From GCA-2401735 sp051252095 (GTDB lineage Bacteria; Pseudomonadota; Gammaproteobacteria; Burkholderiales; Methylophilaceae): 64,000 nucleotides of DNA. This document shows positions 53,652-62,048 of the stretch, piece after piece; the first letter of the stretch is position 1, and every line of letters begins with the position of its first letter. The position numbers and the translations under genes are program-made. Under the pieces are notes generated by a model. The model saw only the letters and a list, made by a program, of their open reading frames with translations, was not told the DNA's origin and made no database searches. The stretch spans positions 1 to 64,000 of the forward strand of contig JBPOFK010000003.1 in assembly GCA_051252095.1 (NCBI GenBank), in the 5' to 3' direction.

Positions 53652-54613
53652 TAAATCAGTTCGATAAATTGTTTGATTGGATAGAGAAGCTTAGCCCGAT
53701 GGCGATTGCACTTGGGTTTTCAATTCTCGCACATTTAGTTTTTCTGGCAGTTAAATTTGAACCAGAATTAAAAAAAATGGTGGAGCGGCTGCCATCGTTA
53801 GAAGTTGTGCTGGTGAATGCAAAAACGAAAGATGCACCAGAAAAAGCAGAAGTGATAGCGCAAGCTAACTTGGACCGTGGTGGTAATACTGATTTGGATC
53901 GGCAAATGAAAACGATGTTGCCGACGAAGAATACCAAACAGGCAGAAGTTAGATTACAAGCCAATAAACAACAAAAAGCCGAGGCAAAATCCGCAAAGCT
54001 TCAAGCCAGAGAAGCGAGAGAACAGAAACAGGTTGCAGAGTTAGAGAAAAAAGCACAAGAGTTATTAACCCAAATTGAGTCAACAAAAAAACTTGAATCC
54101 AAGCCAATAGAGCATACGGCCTCAACACAGCCGGAAGATGGGCAACAAAAGCAGCTTTCAACGACAATGAGCAGAGAAGCCTTACTAGCGGCGAGTTTAG
54201 AAATAGATCGGCTAGAAGCACAAATTGCAAAGCAACAAGAAGAATATCAAAAACGGCCTAAGCGGCGCTTTCTGGGTTCCAGAGCAAAAGCTGCAGATGA
54301 TGCATTGTATCTTGAGGCTTGGCGGCAAAAGGTTGAGCGTATCGGTAATATGAATTATCCCGCAGCAGCGAGGAATCAGAAACTATATGGCAAGTTGCAA
54401 TTAACCGTGTCGATAAGAGCTGATGGGTCGGTGGAGAAGGTGTCGGTAGATAAAAGTTCAGGCTCTAAAGTTTTAGATGATGCTGCGGTAAACATTGTGC
54501 GGTTGGCCGCCCCTTATGCTAAATTTTCTGCAACGATGCGTAAAACGACCGATATTTTAGCGATTACGAGAACATGGACTTTTACCCAAGAGGATGCCCT
54601 CTCCACTCAATAG
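53648..54613 (+). CDS. TonB-family energy transducer
   Basis: Protein of 321 residues. One membrane helix (about 18-36, MAIALGFSILAHLVFLAVKF) is followed by a long Lys/Glu/Gln-rich coiled region (about 60-220). The C-terminal TonB-like domain (about 235-318) has VERIGNMNYPAAARNQKLYG, QLTVSIRADGSVEKVSV and SSGSKVLDDAAVNIVRLAAP. Such proteins pass energy from ExbBD to outer-membrane receptors, or act as TolA-like structural links. No exbBD genes are nearby. It starts within the mpl stop, so the two are co-translated. Confidence 0.84.
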   Translation: MINQFDKLFDWIEKLSPMAIALGFSILAHLVFLAVKFEPELKKMVERLPSLEVVLVNAKTKDAPEKAEVIAQANLDRGGNTDLDRQMKTMLPTKNTKQAEVRLQANKQQKAEAKSAKLQAREAREQKQVAELEKKAQELLTQIESTKKLESKPIEHTASTQPEDGQQKQLSTTMSREALLAASLEIDRLEAQIAKQQEEYQKRPKRRFLGSRAKAADDALYLEAWRQKVERIGNMNYPAAARNQKLYGKLQLTVSIRADGSVEKVSVDKSSGSKVLDDAAVNIVRLAAPYAKFSATMRKTTDILAITRTWTFTQEDALSTQ

Positions 54614-54778
54614 TTATGTGTAGTCATTATCTTTCAATGTCATGCAGCGTTATTTTTGTTTGCCGTACTAATCGTACTGTCTGCACAAAAATGCCTTGCC
54701 TGACTTTGAAATCTGAATGACTAAAAAAGTTAAACCATAGAATATTTTCATTTTAATCTTAGAATTCAGTTACTATTT

Positions 54779-55093
54779 ATGAATAATTACTTTAAACATC
54801 ACGTCTTTTTTTGCCTCAATCAACGAGATGATGGCGCAGCTTGTTGTGCGGATAAAGGTGCTGAATCAGCTTTTGATTACATGAAGGCACAAGTGAAAAA
54901 GTTAGACTTAAGAGGTAAAGGCCAGGTTCGCGTAAATCGTGCTGGCTGCTTTGATCGTTGCGGTGAGGGGCCGTTATTGGTCGTTTATCCAGAAGCCGTT
55001 TGGTATACCTTTGTGGATAATGAAGATATTGATGAAATTATTTCAAGCCATTTGCAACATGGCAAAGTAGTAGAGCGGCTAATCGTCGATTAA
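54779..55093 (+). CDS. Thioredoxin-like 2Fe-2S ferredoxin
   Basis: Protein of 104 residues with a thioredoxin-fold ferredoxin pattern: HHVFFCLNQRDDGAACCADK, then VNRAGCFDRCGEGPLLVVYP. The Cys residues (about 12 and 20-21, then 60 and 64) can ligate a [2Fe-2S] cluster. It is a cytoplasmic electron carrier of unknown partner. Its stop overlaps the opposing HIT gene stop by four bases. The 165 bases before it carry no recognised signal. Confidence 0.87.
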   Translation: MNNYFKHHVFFCLNQRDDGAACCADKGAESAFDYMKAQVKKLDLRGKGQVRVNRAGCFDRCGEGPLLVVYPEAVWYTFVDNEDIDEIISSHLQHGKVVERLIVD

Positions 55094-55527
55094 TCTTGGC
55101 TGTTAAGCGCACATTCAACGAAATGCGTTATTTTTGTTTTCAATTCGCCGAGTTTTGCTAGTGAAAATTCAGGTACCCGACCTGTTTGTGTGGCTTCACC
55201 CCAATGGCTATTGGGGAAATGTTTGTCCGTCTCAAAGCGTGGAATAATATGCCAATGCATATGTGGTGTTTTATTGCCTAGGCTGGCAAGGTTAATTTTA
55301 TCTGGTTGTATCACTTCGCGTATGGCCGCTTCAACCGCAAACACTACTTTCATTGTTTTAGCGCGGTCAGCTGGGATGAGGTCAGTCATTTCTTTGACAT
55401 GTTCCACTAACTCTACCCGGCAATAGGCTGGGTAATCTGCATCGTTTAACAGTACAACACGACAAAAATCATCTTGCCATAAAAGAAGGTGAGCGCAAGG
55501 CTGACAGAGCGGGCAATTTGAAGCCAT
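55090..55527 (-). CDS. HIT-family nucleotide hydrolase
   Basis: Protein of 145 residues with the histidine triad HMHWHIIPR (near 92-100) and a front Cys pair CPLCQPC that may bind zinc. HIT proteins cleave nucleotide-phosphate esters and phosphoramidates. ATG 55527 overlaps the nadA stop by a single base (TGATG). A TTG one codon upstream is not needed. The gene therefore belongs to the nadA operon and is coupled to it. Confidence 0.88.
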   Translation of the reverse strand: MASNCPLCQPCAHLLLWQDDFCRVVLLNDADYPAYCRVELVEHVKEMTDLIPADRAKTMKVVFAVEAAIREVIQPDKINLASLGNKTPHMHWHIIPRFETDKHFPNSHWGEATQTGRVPEFSLAKLGELKTKITHFVECALNSQD

Positions 55528-56630
55528 CAAGAAGCTGCCAACATACGATCTAAAGTCAATTTTGCTAGTGCTGCTTCATCAGCAGGCACAGTAATTTGAT
55601 TGACAATGTTACCTTCAACTAGATTTTCTAAACACCAAGCCAAATGCTGTGGGTCAATGCGTGCCATGGTTGAACATTCACAAACGACATGGCTCATAAA
55701 TTGAACGAGCTTGCCTTGTGGTTTCATTTGTTCTGCCAAGCGCGTGACCAAGTTGAGCTCTGTACCTACTAGCCATTTAGTATTCGGCTCTGCATCAGTC
55801 ACTGTTTTTAAAATATATTCTGTTGACCCTACAAAATCTGAGTTTAAACACACTTCAAACGGCGCCTCTGGATGAGAAATCACTTTGCCATCTGGATGTA
55901 GTTTTCTGAAGTGCTCGATATTTTGTGGTCGGAACATTTGGTGCACGGCACAATGACCTTTCCATAAAAGAATTTTGGCATTTTTGATTTCTTCAATAGT
56001 TAGTCCGCCTTGCGGTAAGTCTGGGTCCCAAATTGGCATTTGTTCTAGTGGAATACCCATTTTGTAGCCACTCCAACGACCTAAGTTCTGGTCAGGGAAA
56101 AACAGTACTTTTTCGCGCTGATTAAAACTCCAGTCTAAAATTTTAGGTGCATTCGTACTGGTGCAAACAATGCCACCATGTTCCCCACAAAATGCTTTAA
56201 GATCAGCTGCGGAATTGATGTAAGTGACTGGTGTAATCTCCTCATCAAAGTTCAGCACTTTATTGAGTTCACGGTAGCTACGCTCAACTTTTGCAAGATT
56301 AGCCATATCTGCCATTGAGCAACCAGCAGCTAAATCGGGCAAGATGACTACTTGGTCAGGTCGGCTTAAAATGTCGGCTACTTCCGCCATAAAGTGTACG
56401 CCTAAAAAGACAATAAATTCTGCGTCTAAATCTTCGCAGTATTTAGATAGCTTCAATGAGTCACCAGAAAAATCGGCATGCCGATAAACACTTTTATGTT
56501 GATAGTGATGACCTAAAATCACCAGTCGTTTACCTAGTTTTTCGCGAGCTGCCAGAATTCGTGCTTGGCAGTCATCGTCTTTTGTCGATTGAAATTTTTC
56601 AAACTTAATTGGTATCGCTTGTGCTTGCAT
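55527..56630 (-). CDS. nadA: NadA, quinolinate synthase
   Basis: Protein of 367 residues. The enzyme condenses iminoaspartate with dihydroxyacetone phosphate to quinolinate in NAD synthesis and holds a [4Fe-4S] cluster. The three ligand Cys are seen in AAGCSMADMA (Cys104), GGIVCTSTNAP (Cys156) and VVCECSTMARI (near 314-316). HHYQHKSVYRHADFSGDSL and GTELNLVTRL also fit. No nadB or nadC is next to it. Confidence 0.96.
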   Translation of the reverse strand: MQAQAIPIKFEKFQSTKDDDCQARILAAREKLGKRLVILGHHYQHKSVYRHADFSGDSLKLSKYCEDLDAEFIVFLGVHFMAEVADILSRPDQVVILPDLAAGCSMADMANLAKVERSYRELNKVLNFDEEITPVTYINSAADLKAFCGEHGGIVCTSTNAPKILDWSFNQREKVLFFPDQNLGRWSGYKMGIPLEQMPIWDPDLPQGGLTIEEIKNAKILLWKGHCAVHQMFRPQNIEHFRKLHPDGKVISHPEAPFEVCLNSDFVGSTEYILKTVTDAEPNTKWLVGTELNLVTRLAEQMKPQGKLVQFMSHVVCECSTMARIDPQHLAWCLENLVEGNIVNQITVPADEAALAKLTLDRMLAAS

Positions 56631-56696
56631 AGTTTGTTAGACGCTTAATATCCAGAATAGTTGATTTTATATCGTTGGGTCTAATTTGGGAAATCG

Positions 56697-57149
56697 CTAG
56701 AGCGTAAATCCATGCTTTTCGCCTAATCTTTTCAGTGCATCGACATTTGTCCAAGAAAAGACAAGGTTTGCTGCCTCACGCCAGTCAACCCATTCATAAC
56801 GAACATGTTCATCAGGGGCTAAAGTCACAGCTAAAGGCGTTGGTAAAGTTAGCCCAAATAAGTGTTCGATATTTTCAGTGACGCCCTCGGCATAACGATG
56901 ACGCCAGTGTGGATAGATTTCATAGGTGTTTGCTGCTTGCCAGTCTACAAAATCATAGGCTAAGGCATCAATACCAGTTTCTTCGCGTACCTCGCGAATA
57001 GCCGCTTCATAAGGGGTTTCGTCATCTTCAATGCTGCCAGTGACTGACTGCCAGAAGCCTGCTTTATCTGCACGCTCCATAATTAAAACTTGCAAATCCA
57101 TTGTATGAATGAGTACAAGTGCTGAAATAGGCGTTTTATAGGTTGTCAT
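56697..57149 (-). CDS. nudB: NudB, dihydroneopterin triphosphate diphosphatase
   Basis: Nudix protein of 150 residues. The Nudix box is GSIEDDETPYEAAIREVREETGI (about residues 37-59, complete, with REVREET). NudB-type marks are FWQSVTGSIE and TYEIYPHWRHRYA. It removes pyrophosphate from dihydroneopterin triphosphate in folate synthesis. Its ATG lies only 10 bases after the CCA end of the tRNA-Thr gene on the same strand, so its mRNA leader after tRNA processing would be very short. Confidence 0.9.
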   Translation of the reverse strand: MTTYKTPISALVLIHTMDLQVLIMERADKAGFWQSVTGSIEDDETPYEAAIREVREETGIDALAYDFVDWQAANTYEIYPHWRHRYAEGVTENIEHLFGLTLPTPLAVTLAPDEHVRYEWVDWREAANLVFSWTNVDALKRLGEKHGFTL

Positions 57150-57159
57150 CTTTAAATAA

Positions 57160-57235
57160 TGGTGCCGGAGAAGGGAATTGAACCCCCGACCTTTTCATTA
57201 CGAATGAACTGCTCTACCAACTGAGCTACACCGGC
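57160..57235 (-). tRNA. tRNA-Thr (anticodon CGU)
   Basis: Reverse strand: acceptor GCCGGTG/CTCCGGC (with a G-T pair), D arm GCTC-AGTTGGTA-GAGC, anticodon loop TTCGTAA (CGT, reads ACG), T arm GGGGGTTCAATTCCC and an encoded CCA (57162..57160). It lies between ispH and nudB in the same direction, with 12 and 10 bases of spacer. Confidence 0.96.
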
Positions 57236-57247
57236 TAACATAAAACT

Positions 57248-58213
57248 TCATGATGAGGCTTTCATCGCCGCCATTAAATTTTTAGGGAGTTTGAAAACAA
57301 CATTTTCGACCACACCCTGTAACTCAAGCACATCATGCGCACCTAGTTTTTGCAAAGCTGCAATGACCTCTTTAACTAGCACCTCTGGTGCCGAAGCGCC
57401 TGCGGATACGCCTATTTTCTTTTTCCCGGTTAGCCATTCTTGTTTTAAATAGCTGGCATTGTCCACCATGTATGCTTCAACGCCTTGGTTCTCAGCAACT
57501 TCTCTCAAGCGATTTGAGTTAGAGCTGTTAGGAGAGCCAACAATGATGACTAAGTCACAGTCCTTAGCCATAATTTTTACAGCGTCTTGTCGATTTTGTG
57601 TGGCGTAGCAAATATCATCACTTTTTGGCGCTTGAATATTAGGAAACCTCTCTTTTAGTGCCTTTATCACTTGTGCGGCATCGTCCATCGACAGTGTCGT
57701 TTGGGTCACATAAGCCAATTTATCTGGATTACTTACTTTGAGGGCGCTGACATCTTCAGGTGTCTCGACAAGAAAAATGCCGCCATCGGATTGCCCCATC
57801 GTACCCTCTACTTCTGGGTGACCTTTGTGACCAATCATGACGATTTCCATTTTTTCGGCACGCATTTTAGCAACCTCAATATGGACTTTTGTCACAAGCG
57901 GACAAGTAGCATCATAAGCAGTCAGTCCACGTGCCTCTGCTTCTGCTCTGACGGCTTTTGAAACGCCATGTGCGCTGAAAATAACGGTATTACCTGCTGG
58001 GACTTCGTCTAATTCTTCAACAAAAACAGCGCCTTTATTACGCAATTCGTCAACAACAAATTTATTATGAACCACTTCATGTTTGACATAAATCGGGGCG
58101 CCAAATTTTTCTAACGCTTGCTCTACAATAATAATGGCACGATCCACCCCTGCACAAAATCCCCTTGGATTGGCCAGAATGATATTGGGTTCTAAGGTAT
58201 TCATTTCACTCAA
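57248..58213 (-). CDS. ispH: IspH, HMBPP reductase
   Basis: Protein of 321 residues that makes IPP and DMAPP in the last step of the MEP isoprenoid pathway. Three cluster Cys are present: NPRGFCAGVDRAI, YDATCPLVTKVH and DDICYATQNRQ. EVVHNKFVVDELRNKGAVFVEEL and SSNSNRLREVAE also match. A TTG at 58213 has AAAGGAT nine bases upstream. An ATG three codons in (58204) is the alternative start. Confidence 0.95.
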   Translation of the reverse strand: MSEMNTLEPNIILANPRGFCAGVDRAIIIVEQALEKFGAPIYVKHEVVHNKFVVDELRNKGAVFVEELDEVPAGNTVIFSAHGVSKAVRAEAEARGLTAYDATCPLVTKVHIEVAKMRAEKMEIVMIGHKGHPEVEGTMGQSDGGIFLVETPEDVSALKVSNPDKLAYVTQTTLSMDDAAQVIKALKERFPNIQAPKSDDICYATQNRQDAVKIMAKDCDLVIIVGSPNSSNSNRLREVAENQGVEAYMVDNASYLKQEWLTGKKKIGVSAGASAPEVLVKEVIAALQKLGAHDVLELQGVVENVVFKLPKNLMAAMKASS

Positions 58214-58292
58214 GTATTTATATCCTTTAATATATGCGCCCTATGTACTATCAGTTATAATGCGGCAAATTCAACTTTGACTTTCCTAATCA

Positions 58293-59147
58293 ATGAAAAA
58301 CACCGCTACATTACTGATTACATGCCCTGACACAAAAGGCATCGTAGCATCAATTGCCAATTTCTTGCATCAACATAATGCTAATATTCTACACGCAGAC
58401 CAGCATCAGGATGCAGAAAATAGTTTATTTTTGATGCGTGTCGAGTGGGACTTGGATCAGTTTAATTTAGATGAGGCTTCATTTGCACAGCATTTTGAGG
58501 CAATCGCAACGAAATTTAGCATGCAGTGGCAGCTCAAATTTTCAGCTCACAAACCACGTTTGGCATTGATGGTTTCACAATACGATCATTGTTTGATTGA
58601 TTTATTACACCGCTATAAGCAAGGTGAACTTGCTTGCGAGATAGCGCTGATTATCAGCAATCACGAAGATACAAAACCGTTAGCCCAATTTTATGGGATC
58701 GATTTTCACCGTATTGTTGTTAGTAAAGATAACAAAGCTGAAGCAGAAGCAGCACAGTTTAAATTGTTCGACGATTACAACATCGACTTAATCGTCTTAG
58801 CGCGCTATATGCAAATTTTATCGTCTGATTTTGTGGCTAGATATCCACAGCAGATTATTAATATACATCACTCGTTCTTACCCGCCTTTATTGGGGCCAA
58901 GCCATATCATCGTGCTTTTGAGCGCGGTGTAAAACTCATCGGTGCAACAGCACATTATGTAACTGAAGTGCTGGACGAAGGGCCAATTATTGAGCAGGAT
59001 ATTGCCAGAATCTCGCATCGAGACCAAGTAGAAGATTTGCTGCAAAAAGGGAGAGACTTGGAGCGAGTCGTTTTATCTCGGGCAGTTCGCTGGCATATAG
59101 ATAACCGAATCCTGACTTATGCAAACAAAACAGTCATTTTTGATTAA
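58293..59147 (+). CDS. purU: PurU, formyltetrahydrofolate deformylase
   Basis: Protein of 284 residues. The N-terminal ACT-like part (LLITCPDTKGIVASIANFLH) is followed by a formyl-transferase fold: KPRLALMVSQYDHCLIDLL, LARYMQILSSDFVARYPQQI, then NIHHSFLPAFIGAKPYHRAF and GATAHYVTEVLDEGPIIEQD with catalytic His and Asp. It releases formate from 10-formyl-THF, which suits one-carbon metabolism in a methylotroph. An intrinsic terminator follows. Confidence 0.95.
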   Translation: MKNTATLLITCPDTKGIVASIANFLHQHNANILHADQHQDAENSLFLMRVEWDLDQFNLDEASFAQHFEAIATKFSMQWQLKFSAHKPRLALMVSQYDHCLIDLLHRYKQGELACEIALIISNHEDTKPLAQFYGIDFHRIVVSKDNKAEAEAAQFKLFDDYNIDLIVLARYMQILSSDFVARYPQQIINIHHSFLPAFIGAKPYHRAFERGVKLIGATAHYVTEVLDEGPIIEQDIARISHRDQVEDLLQKGRDLERVVLSRAVRWHIDNRILTYANKTVIFD

Positions 59148-59166
59148 GCGAGTCACCGTTAGAAAA

Positions 59167-59198
59167 TAAAAAAGCGAAGGTAAACTTCGCTTTTTTAT
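59167..59198. terminator. Bidirectional terminator between purU and a small lipoprotein gene
   Basis: AAAAAGCGAAG-GTAAA-CTTCGCTTTTT is a long perfect stem with T runs on both strands. It ends purU from the left and the small lipoprotein gene from the right. Confidence 0.9.
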
Positions 59199-59207
59199 TA
59201 ACAGAAA

Positions 59208-59345
59208 TTACTCTGCAGGAACCATATCTGGTAATGGGTCATATGTTGGTTCATCATATGGTGCAATATCTGGCAATGGGCCGCTTGTTGATGCGCAACC
59301 AACTAAAAAAAGTGCTGTCATTAGAGCAAGTACAAACTTATTCAT
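59208..59345 (-). CDS. Small lipoprotein (45 aa)
   Basis: Reverse-strand ATG with AGGGAGATT upstream. The 45-residue product has a lipoprotein signal ending LVGC (Cys17). The mature tail of 29 residues is Pro/Asp-rich with two copies of PLPD (GPLPDIAPYDEP and YDPLPDMVPAE). There is no basic residue after the lipobox. It should be anchored to a membrane. It stands alone, with its own terminator. Confidence 0.72.
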   Translation of the reverse strand: MNKFVLALMTALFLVGCASTSGPLPDIAPYDEPTYDPLPDMVPAE

Positions 59346-59466
59346 GTAAATCTCCCTGAGCTTTAAATTATATAAATTAGTAACAAGAGTTTAGTCTCTC
59401 AATAGTTAATTTAACGTCTAGCGTGAGATTCCGCAACTATTTTAAAGAATCAAATATTAATAAGTG

Positions 59467-60711
59467 TTAAGGCAGTATTTTTTCTGTAGCGAATAAGTCA
59501 GTAATTTTCTCCCTTGTTCTAATCACATGACATTGGTTACCATCAACCATGATTTCAGCAGCACGCGCCCTTGTATTGTAATTGCTTGCCATACTCATCG
59601 CGTAAGCACCAGCTGATTCTACAACCAACAAATCTCCCTCTTGTAGGTTTAGTGCTCTGTCATGGCCTAGAAAATCACCTGTCTCACACACGGGCCCTAC
59701 TATTTCATAGGACGTTGTTTCACCAACACGTGGCTTTGCCGCAACAATATTATGATATGCATCGTACAATGCAGGGCGCATCAAATCGTTCATGGCTGCA
59801 TCCACAATCGCAAAATTTTTGCTATCTGTTGGCTTAATGTATTCTACAGTGGTTAATAAGACGCCTGCATTACCAACTAAGGCGCGACCAGGCTCAAACA
59901 ATAATTTGACTTGCTTTTGATTAAGCTTGTCTAAAATCGCTTTTGTATATGTCGTAAACTCAGGTGGCGTTTCATCGTCATAAGTAATGCCAACGCCACC
60001 GCCTACATCAATATGGGAAATCTGAATATTATTTGCTTCCAGTTCATCGACTAACTTTAAAACGCGATCCAACGCATCAATAAATGGCGCGATTTCTGTA
60101 ATCTGTGAACCGATATGGCAATCAACACCATGAATGGCAATGTTTGCCATGGTTGCAGCCTCTTTATAAACGGCTATGGCATCTTCAAACGCAACACCAA
60201 ATTTATTATTTTTTAAACCAGTTGAGATATAAGGGTGCGTTTTTGCGTCGACATCAGGATTAACACGTAAAGAAACGGGTGCAATTTTGCCCATTTCTGC
60301 AGCAACTTTATTGAGTCTAGATAACTCACTGGCAGACTCAACATTGAAGCAGAAAATACCAGCTTCTAATGCAGCACGCATTTCATCAGCTGTTTTGCCT
60401 ACACCAGAGAACACAATTTTCTTAGGGTCTCCGCCAGCAGCGATAACACGCGCAAGTTCACCGCCTGAGACAATATCAAACCCTGCACCTAATTGCGCAA
60501 ATACGTTCAGGACGGCCAGATTAGGGTTGGCTTTTACAGCAAAGCAAATCAAATGGTCAGTATTGTTGAGCCCAGCTTGAAAACTCTTAAAAGAATGAGT
60601 CAGTGCCTGCTTTGAGTAGACATAACAAGGTGTGCCAAATTCTTCAGCTATCTGAGTAAGTGGAACTTGTTCTGCGTGCATGGCGCTATTGTTCAATTCA
60701 AAAAAATTCAC
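59467..60711 (-). CDS. lysA: LysA, diaminopimelate decarboxylase
   Basis: PLP enzyme of 414 residues, alanine-racemase fold. The PLP lysine is Lys60 in CFAVKANPNLAVL; HIDVGGGVGITY, LLFEPGRALVGNAG and GPVCETGDFLG are typical. It makes lysine from meso-DAP. Start is GTG at 60711, 11 bases after the lptM stop. The lptM-lysA order is standard in beta- and gamma-proteobacteria. Confidence 0.96.
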   Translation of the reverse strand: MNFFELNNSAMHAEQVPLTQIAEEFGTPCYVYSKQALTHSFKSFQAGLNNTDHLICFAVKANPNLAVLNVFAQLGAGFDIVSGGELARVIAAGGDPKKIVFSGVGKTADEMRAALEAGIFCFNVESASELSRLNKVAAEMGKIAPVSLRVNPDVDAKTHPYISTGLKNNKFGVAFEDAIAVYKEAATMANIAIHGVDCHIGSQITEIAPFIDALDRVLKLVDELEANNIQISHIDVGGGVGITYDDETPPEFTTYTKAILDKLNQKQVKLLFEPGRALVGNAGVLLTTVEYIKPTDSKNFAIVDAAMNDLMRPALYDAYHNIVAAKPRVGETTSYEIVGPVCETGDFLGHDRALNLQEGDLLVVESAGAYAMSMASNYNTRARAAEIMVDGNQCHVIRTREKITDLFATEKILP

Positions 60712-60722
60712 AGTAATATCTT

Positions 60723-60899
60723 TTAATTATTAGGGGTTTGTTCTGGCTGCGTTATGTCAGTCGCATCTGGTGGCATGTCAGACTCAACTTCTTGCGGGTA
60801 GCGTTGCTCTGGAATATACAGTGGCCCAGTTGTGCCGCAGCCAAATAAAGCTACATAAGCAGCAATCAAGAAGGCATAAATCAGTGTCTTGCGCATCAT
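60723..60899 (-). CDS. lptM: LptM (YifL-like) lipoprotein
   Basis: Protein of 58 residues with a lipoprotein signal and the LptM hallmark after the lipobox: LFGCGTTGPLYIPEQ (Cys23 acylated). The tail is acidic and Pro-rich. LptM assists correct disulfide formation in LptD of the LPS translocon. It lies just upstream of lysA on the same strand, as expected. Two ATGs stand together (60899 and 60896), and either could start it. Confidence 0.88.
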   Translation of the reverse strand: MMRKTLIYAFLIAAYVALFGCGTTGPLYIPEQRYPQEVESDMPPDATDITQPEQTPNN

Positions 60900-60972
60900 A
60901 TTTCTACAAAAGAAAAGTAAGGCCTGTATTTTATCATTGAAAGATTCATAAGGCAGAATAGAAGTATTTTTT

Positions 60973-61002
60973 ACCGCTTATTCTCGATTTTTTACCGATT
61001 AT
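60973..61002 (+). promoter_or_regulatory. LytTR (AlgR-type) binding site upstream of the minor pilin operon
   Basis: Two direct repeats, ACCGCTTAT (60973-60981) and ACCGATTAT (60994-61002), are 12 bases apart. Each fits the LytTR pattern [TA][AC][CA]GTTN[AG][TG] at eight of nine positions. The shared T run before each (TTTTTTACCG) extends the repeat, with a 21-base period. It ends 10 bases before a possible -35 box. Confidence 0.6.
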
Positions 61003-61012
61003 CGGATAGTGC

Positions 61013-61042
61013 TAGACAATATTAATAGGAGTTTGGCATAGT
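61013..61042 (+). promoter_or_regulatory. Possible promoter of the minor pilin operon
   Basis: TAGACA (61013-61018) and CATAGT (61037-61042) are 18 bases apart. Both depart from consensus, as is common for activator-dependent promoters, and the LytTR-like repeats lie immediately upstream. Confidence 0.4.
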
Positions 61043-61070
61043 CAATGCATCATATTTAAGGTGTTATGAA

Positions 61071-61508
61071 ATGAAGAAATTTAATCCGGCACAAAATGGT
61101 TTTACCTTGCTAGAGTTGATGATAGTGGTTGCGGTGATTGGTATTTTAGCCTCAATAGCAATGCCTGCTTATACTAACTATATTAAAAAAGGGAAAGCGG
61201 CGGAGGCTACTTCAAATTTGGCAGACTTAAGAATTAAAGCAGAGCAATTCTTTCAAGATAATCGAACCTATGCTGGTATGAATTGCGCGCCTGCAGATCT
61301 TAAATATTTTACCTATACTTGTACTGCTGCTGATGGATCAGGAGCTACAGGAGATGCAAATGGATACTTAATTACTGCAACAGGAGTCGCAGCCGAAGGA
61401 ATGGCTAACTTTTCATATACAGTCAATCAAGCAAATGTAAAAACATCTCAATATGATAACGGAACAGCAGTTACTGGCTGTTGGGCAACTAAAAAAGCGG
61501 GCTGCTAA
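61071..61508 (+). CDS. pilE: Type IV pilin, PilE-like minor pilin
   Basis: Protein of 145 residues with a class III signal: short leader, then NGFTLLELMIVVAVIGILAS (cleavage after Gly, Glu at +5). A pilin body follows, with GKAAEATSNLADLRIKAEQFFQDNRTYAG and C-terminal Cys pair (WATKKAGC with an earlier Cys). It resembles PilE minor pilins rather than the major PilA. AAGGTG stands before the ATG. An ATG five bases upstream is out of frame and stops at once. It is first in the minor pilin operon; its stop overlaps the fimT start by one base. Confidence 0.9.
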   Translation: MKKFNPAQNGFTLLELMIVVAVIGILASIAMPAYTNYIKKGKAAEATSNLADLRIKAEQFFQDNRTYAGMNCAPADLKYFTYTCTAADGSGATGDANGYLITATGVAAEGMANFSYTVNQANVKTSQYDNGTAVTGCWATKKAGC

Positions 61509-62038
61509 TGTTTAACCCATCAAAACAGTCTGGTTTTACCTTAGTTGAACTTATTATTGTCATTGCAATATTAATCATACTGGCTTCTTTTGCGATACCG
61601 AGTTATATGAATATGATGCAGGATAACTTAGTAAGAAATGCTGCAAGCTCTATTCAAACTGGAATGCAGATAGCAAGAGGTGAGGCTGTCAAGCGCAATA
61701 CACGGGTACAGCTAGATTTACGTGGTACAAACTCCGCTTGGAGTGTCTGTTTAGCACCAGCTGTGCCAGGAGACTCCTGTCCAAATCCTGATGATGCAAC
61801 AACAATCCAAAGTAAAGCTTCAGAGGATGGATCATCAGCAAACGTTGATGTTAGTGGTTCTACTGGCCCTTTTATTTTTAATGCTTACGGGGTTTTGACA
61901 ACAGGTGCTGCTGTAATTAACGTCAATAATAATGATTTGACCGCTCGTGAACTGCGTGTCCAAGTAGGTGCAGGCGGTAGCTCGAAAGTATGTGATCCAG
62001 CACTTACAGCGGCTGGTACAGACCCTCGTAGATGTTAA
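61508..62038 (+). CDS. fimT: FimT/GspH-family pseudopilin
   Basis: Protein of 176 residues with prepilin signal SGFTLVELIIVIAILIILAS and a GspH/FimT body (SYMNMMQDNLVRNAASSIQT, QIARGEAVKRNTRVQLDLRG, WSVCLAP, FIFNAYGVLTTGAAVI). FimT/FimU help initiate type IV pili, and FimT binds DNA during uptake. The start overlaps the pilE stop (TAATG). Confidence 0.88.
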   Translation: MFNPSKQSGFTLVELIIVIAILIILASFAIPSYMNMMQDNLVRNAASSIQTGMQIARGEAVKRNTRVQLDLRGTNSAWSVCLAPAVPGDSCPNPDDATTIQSKASEDGSSANVDVSGSTGPFIFNAYGVLTTGAAVINVNNNDLTARELRVQVGAGGSSKVCDPALTAAGTDPRRC

Positions 62039-62048
62039 TAGGAAAAAT

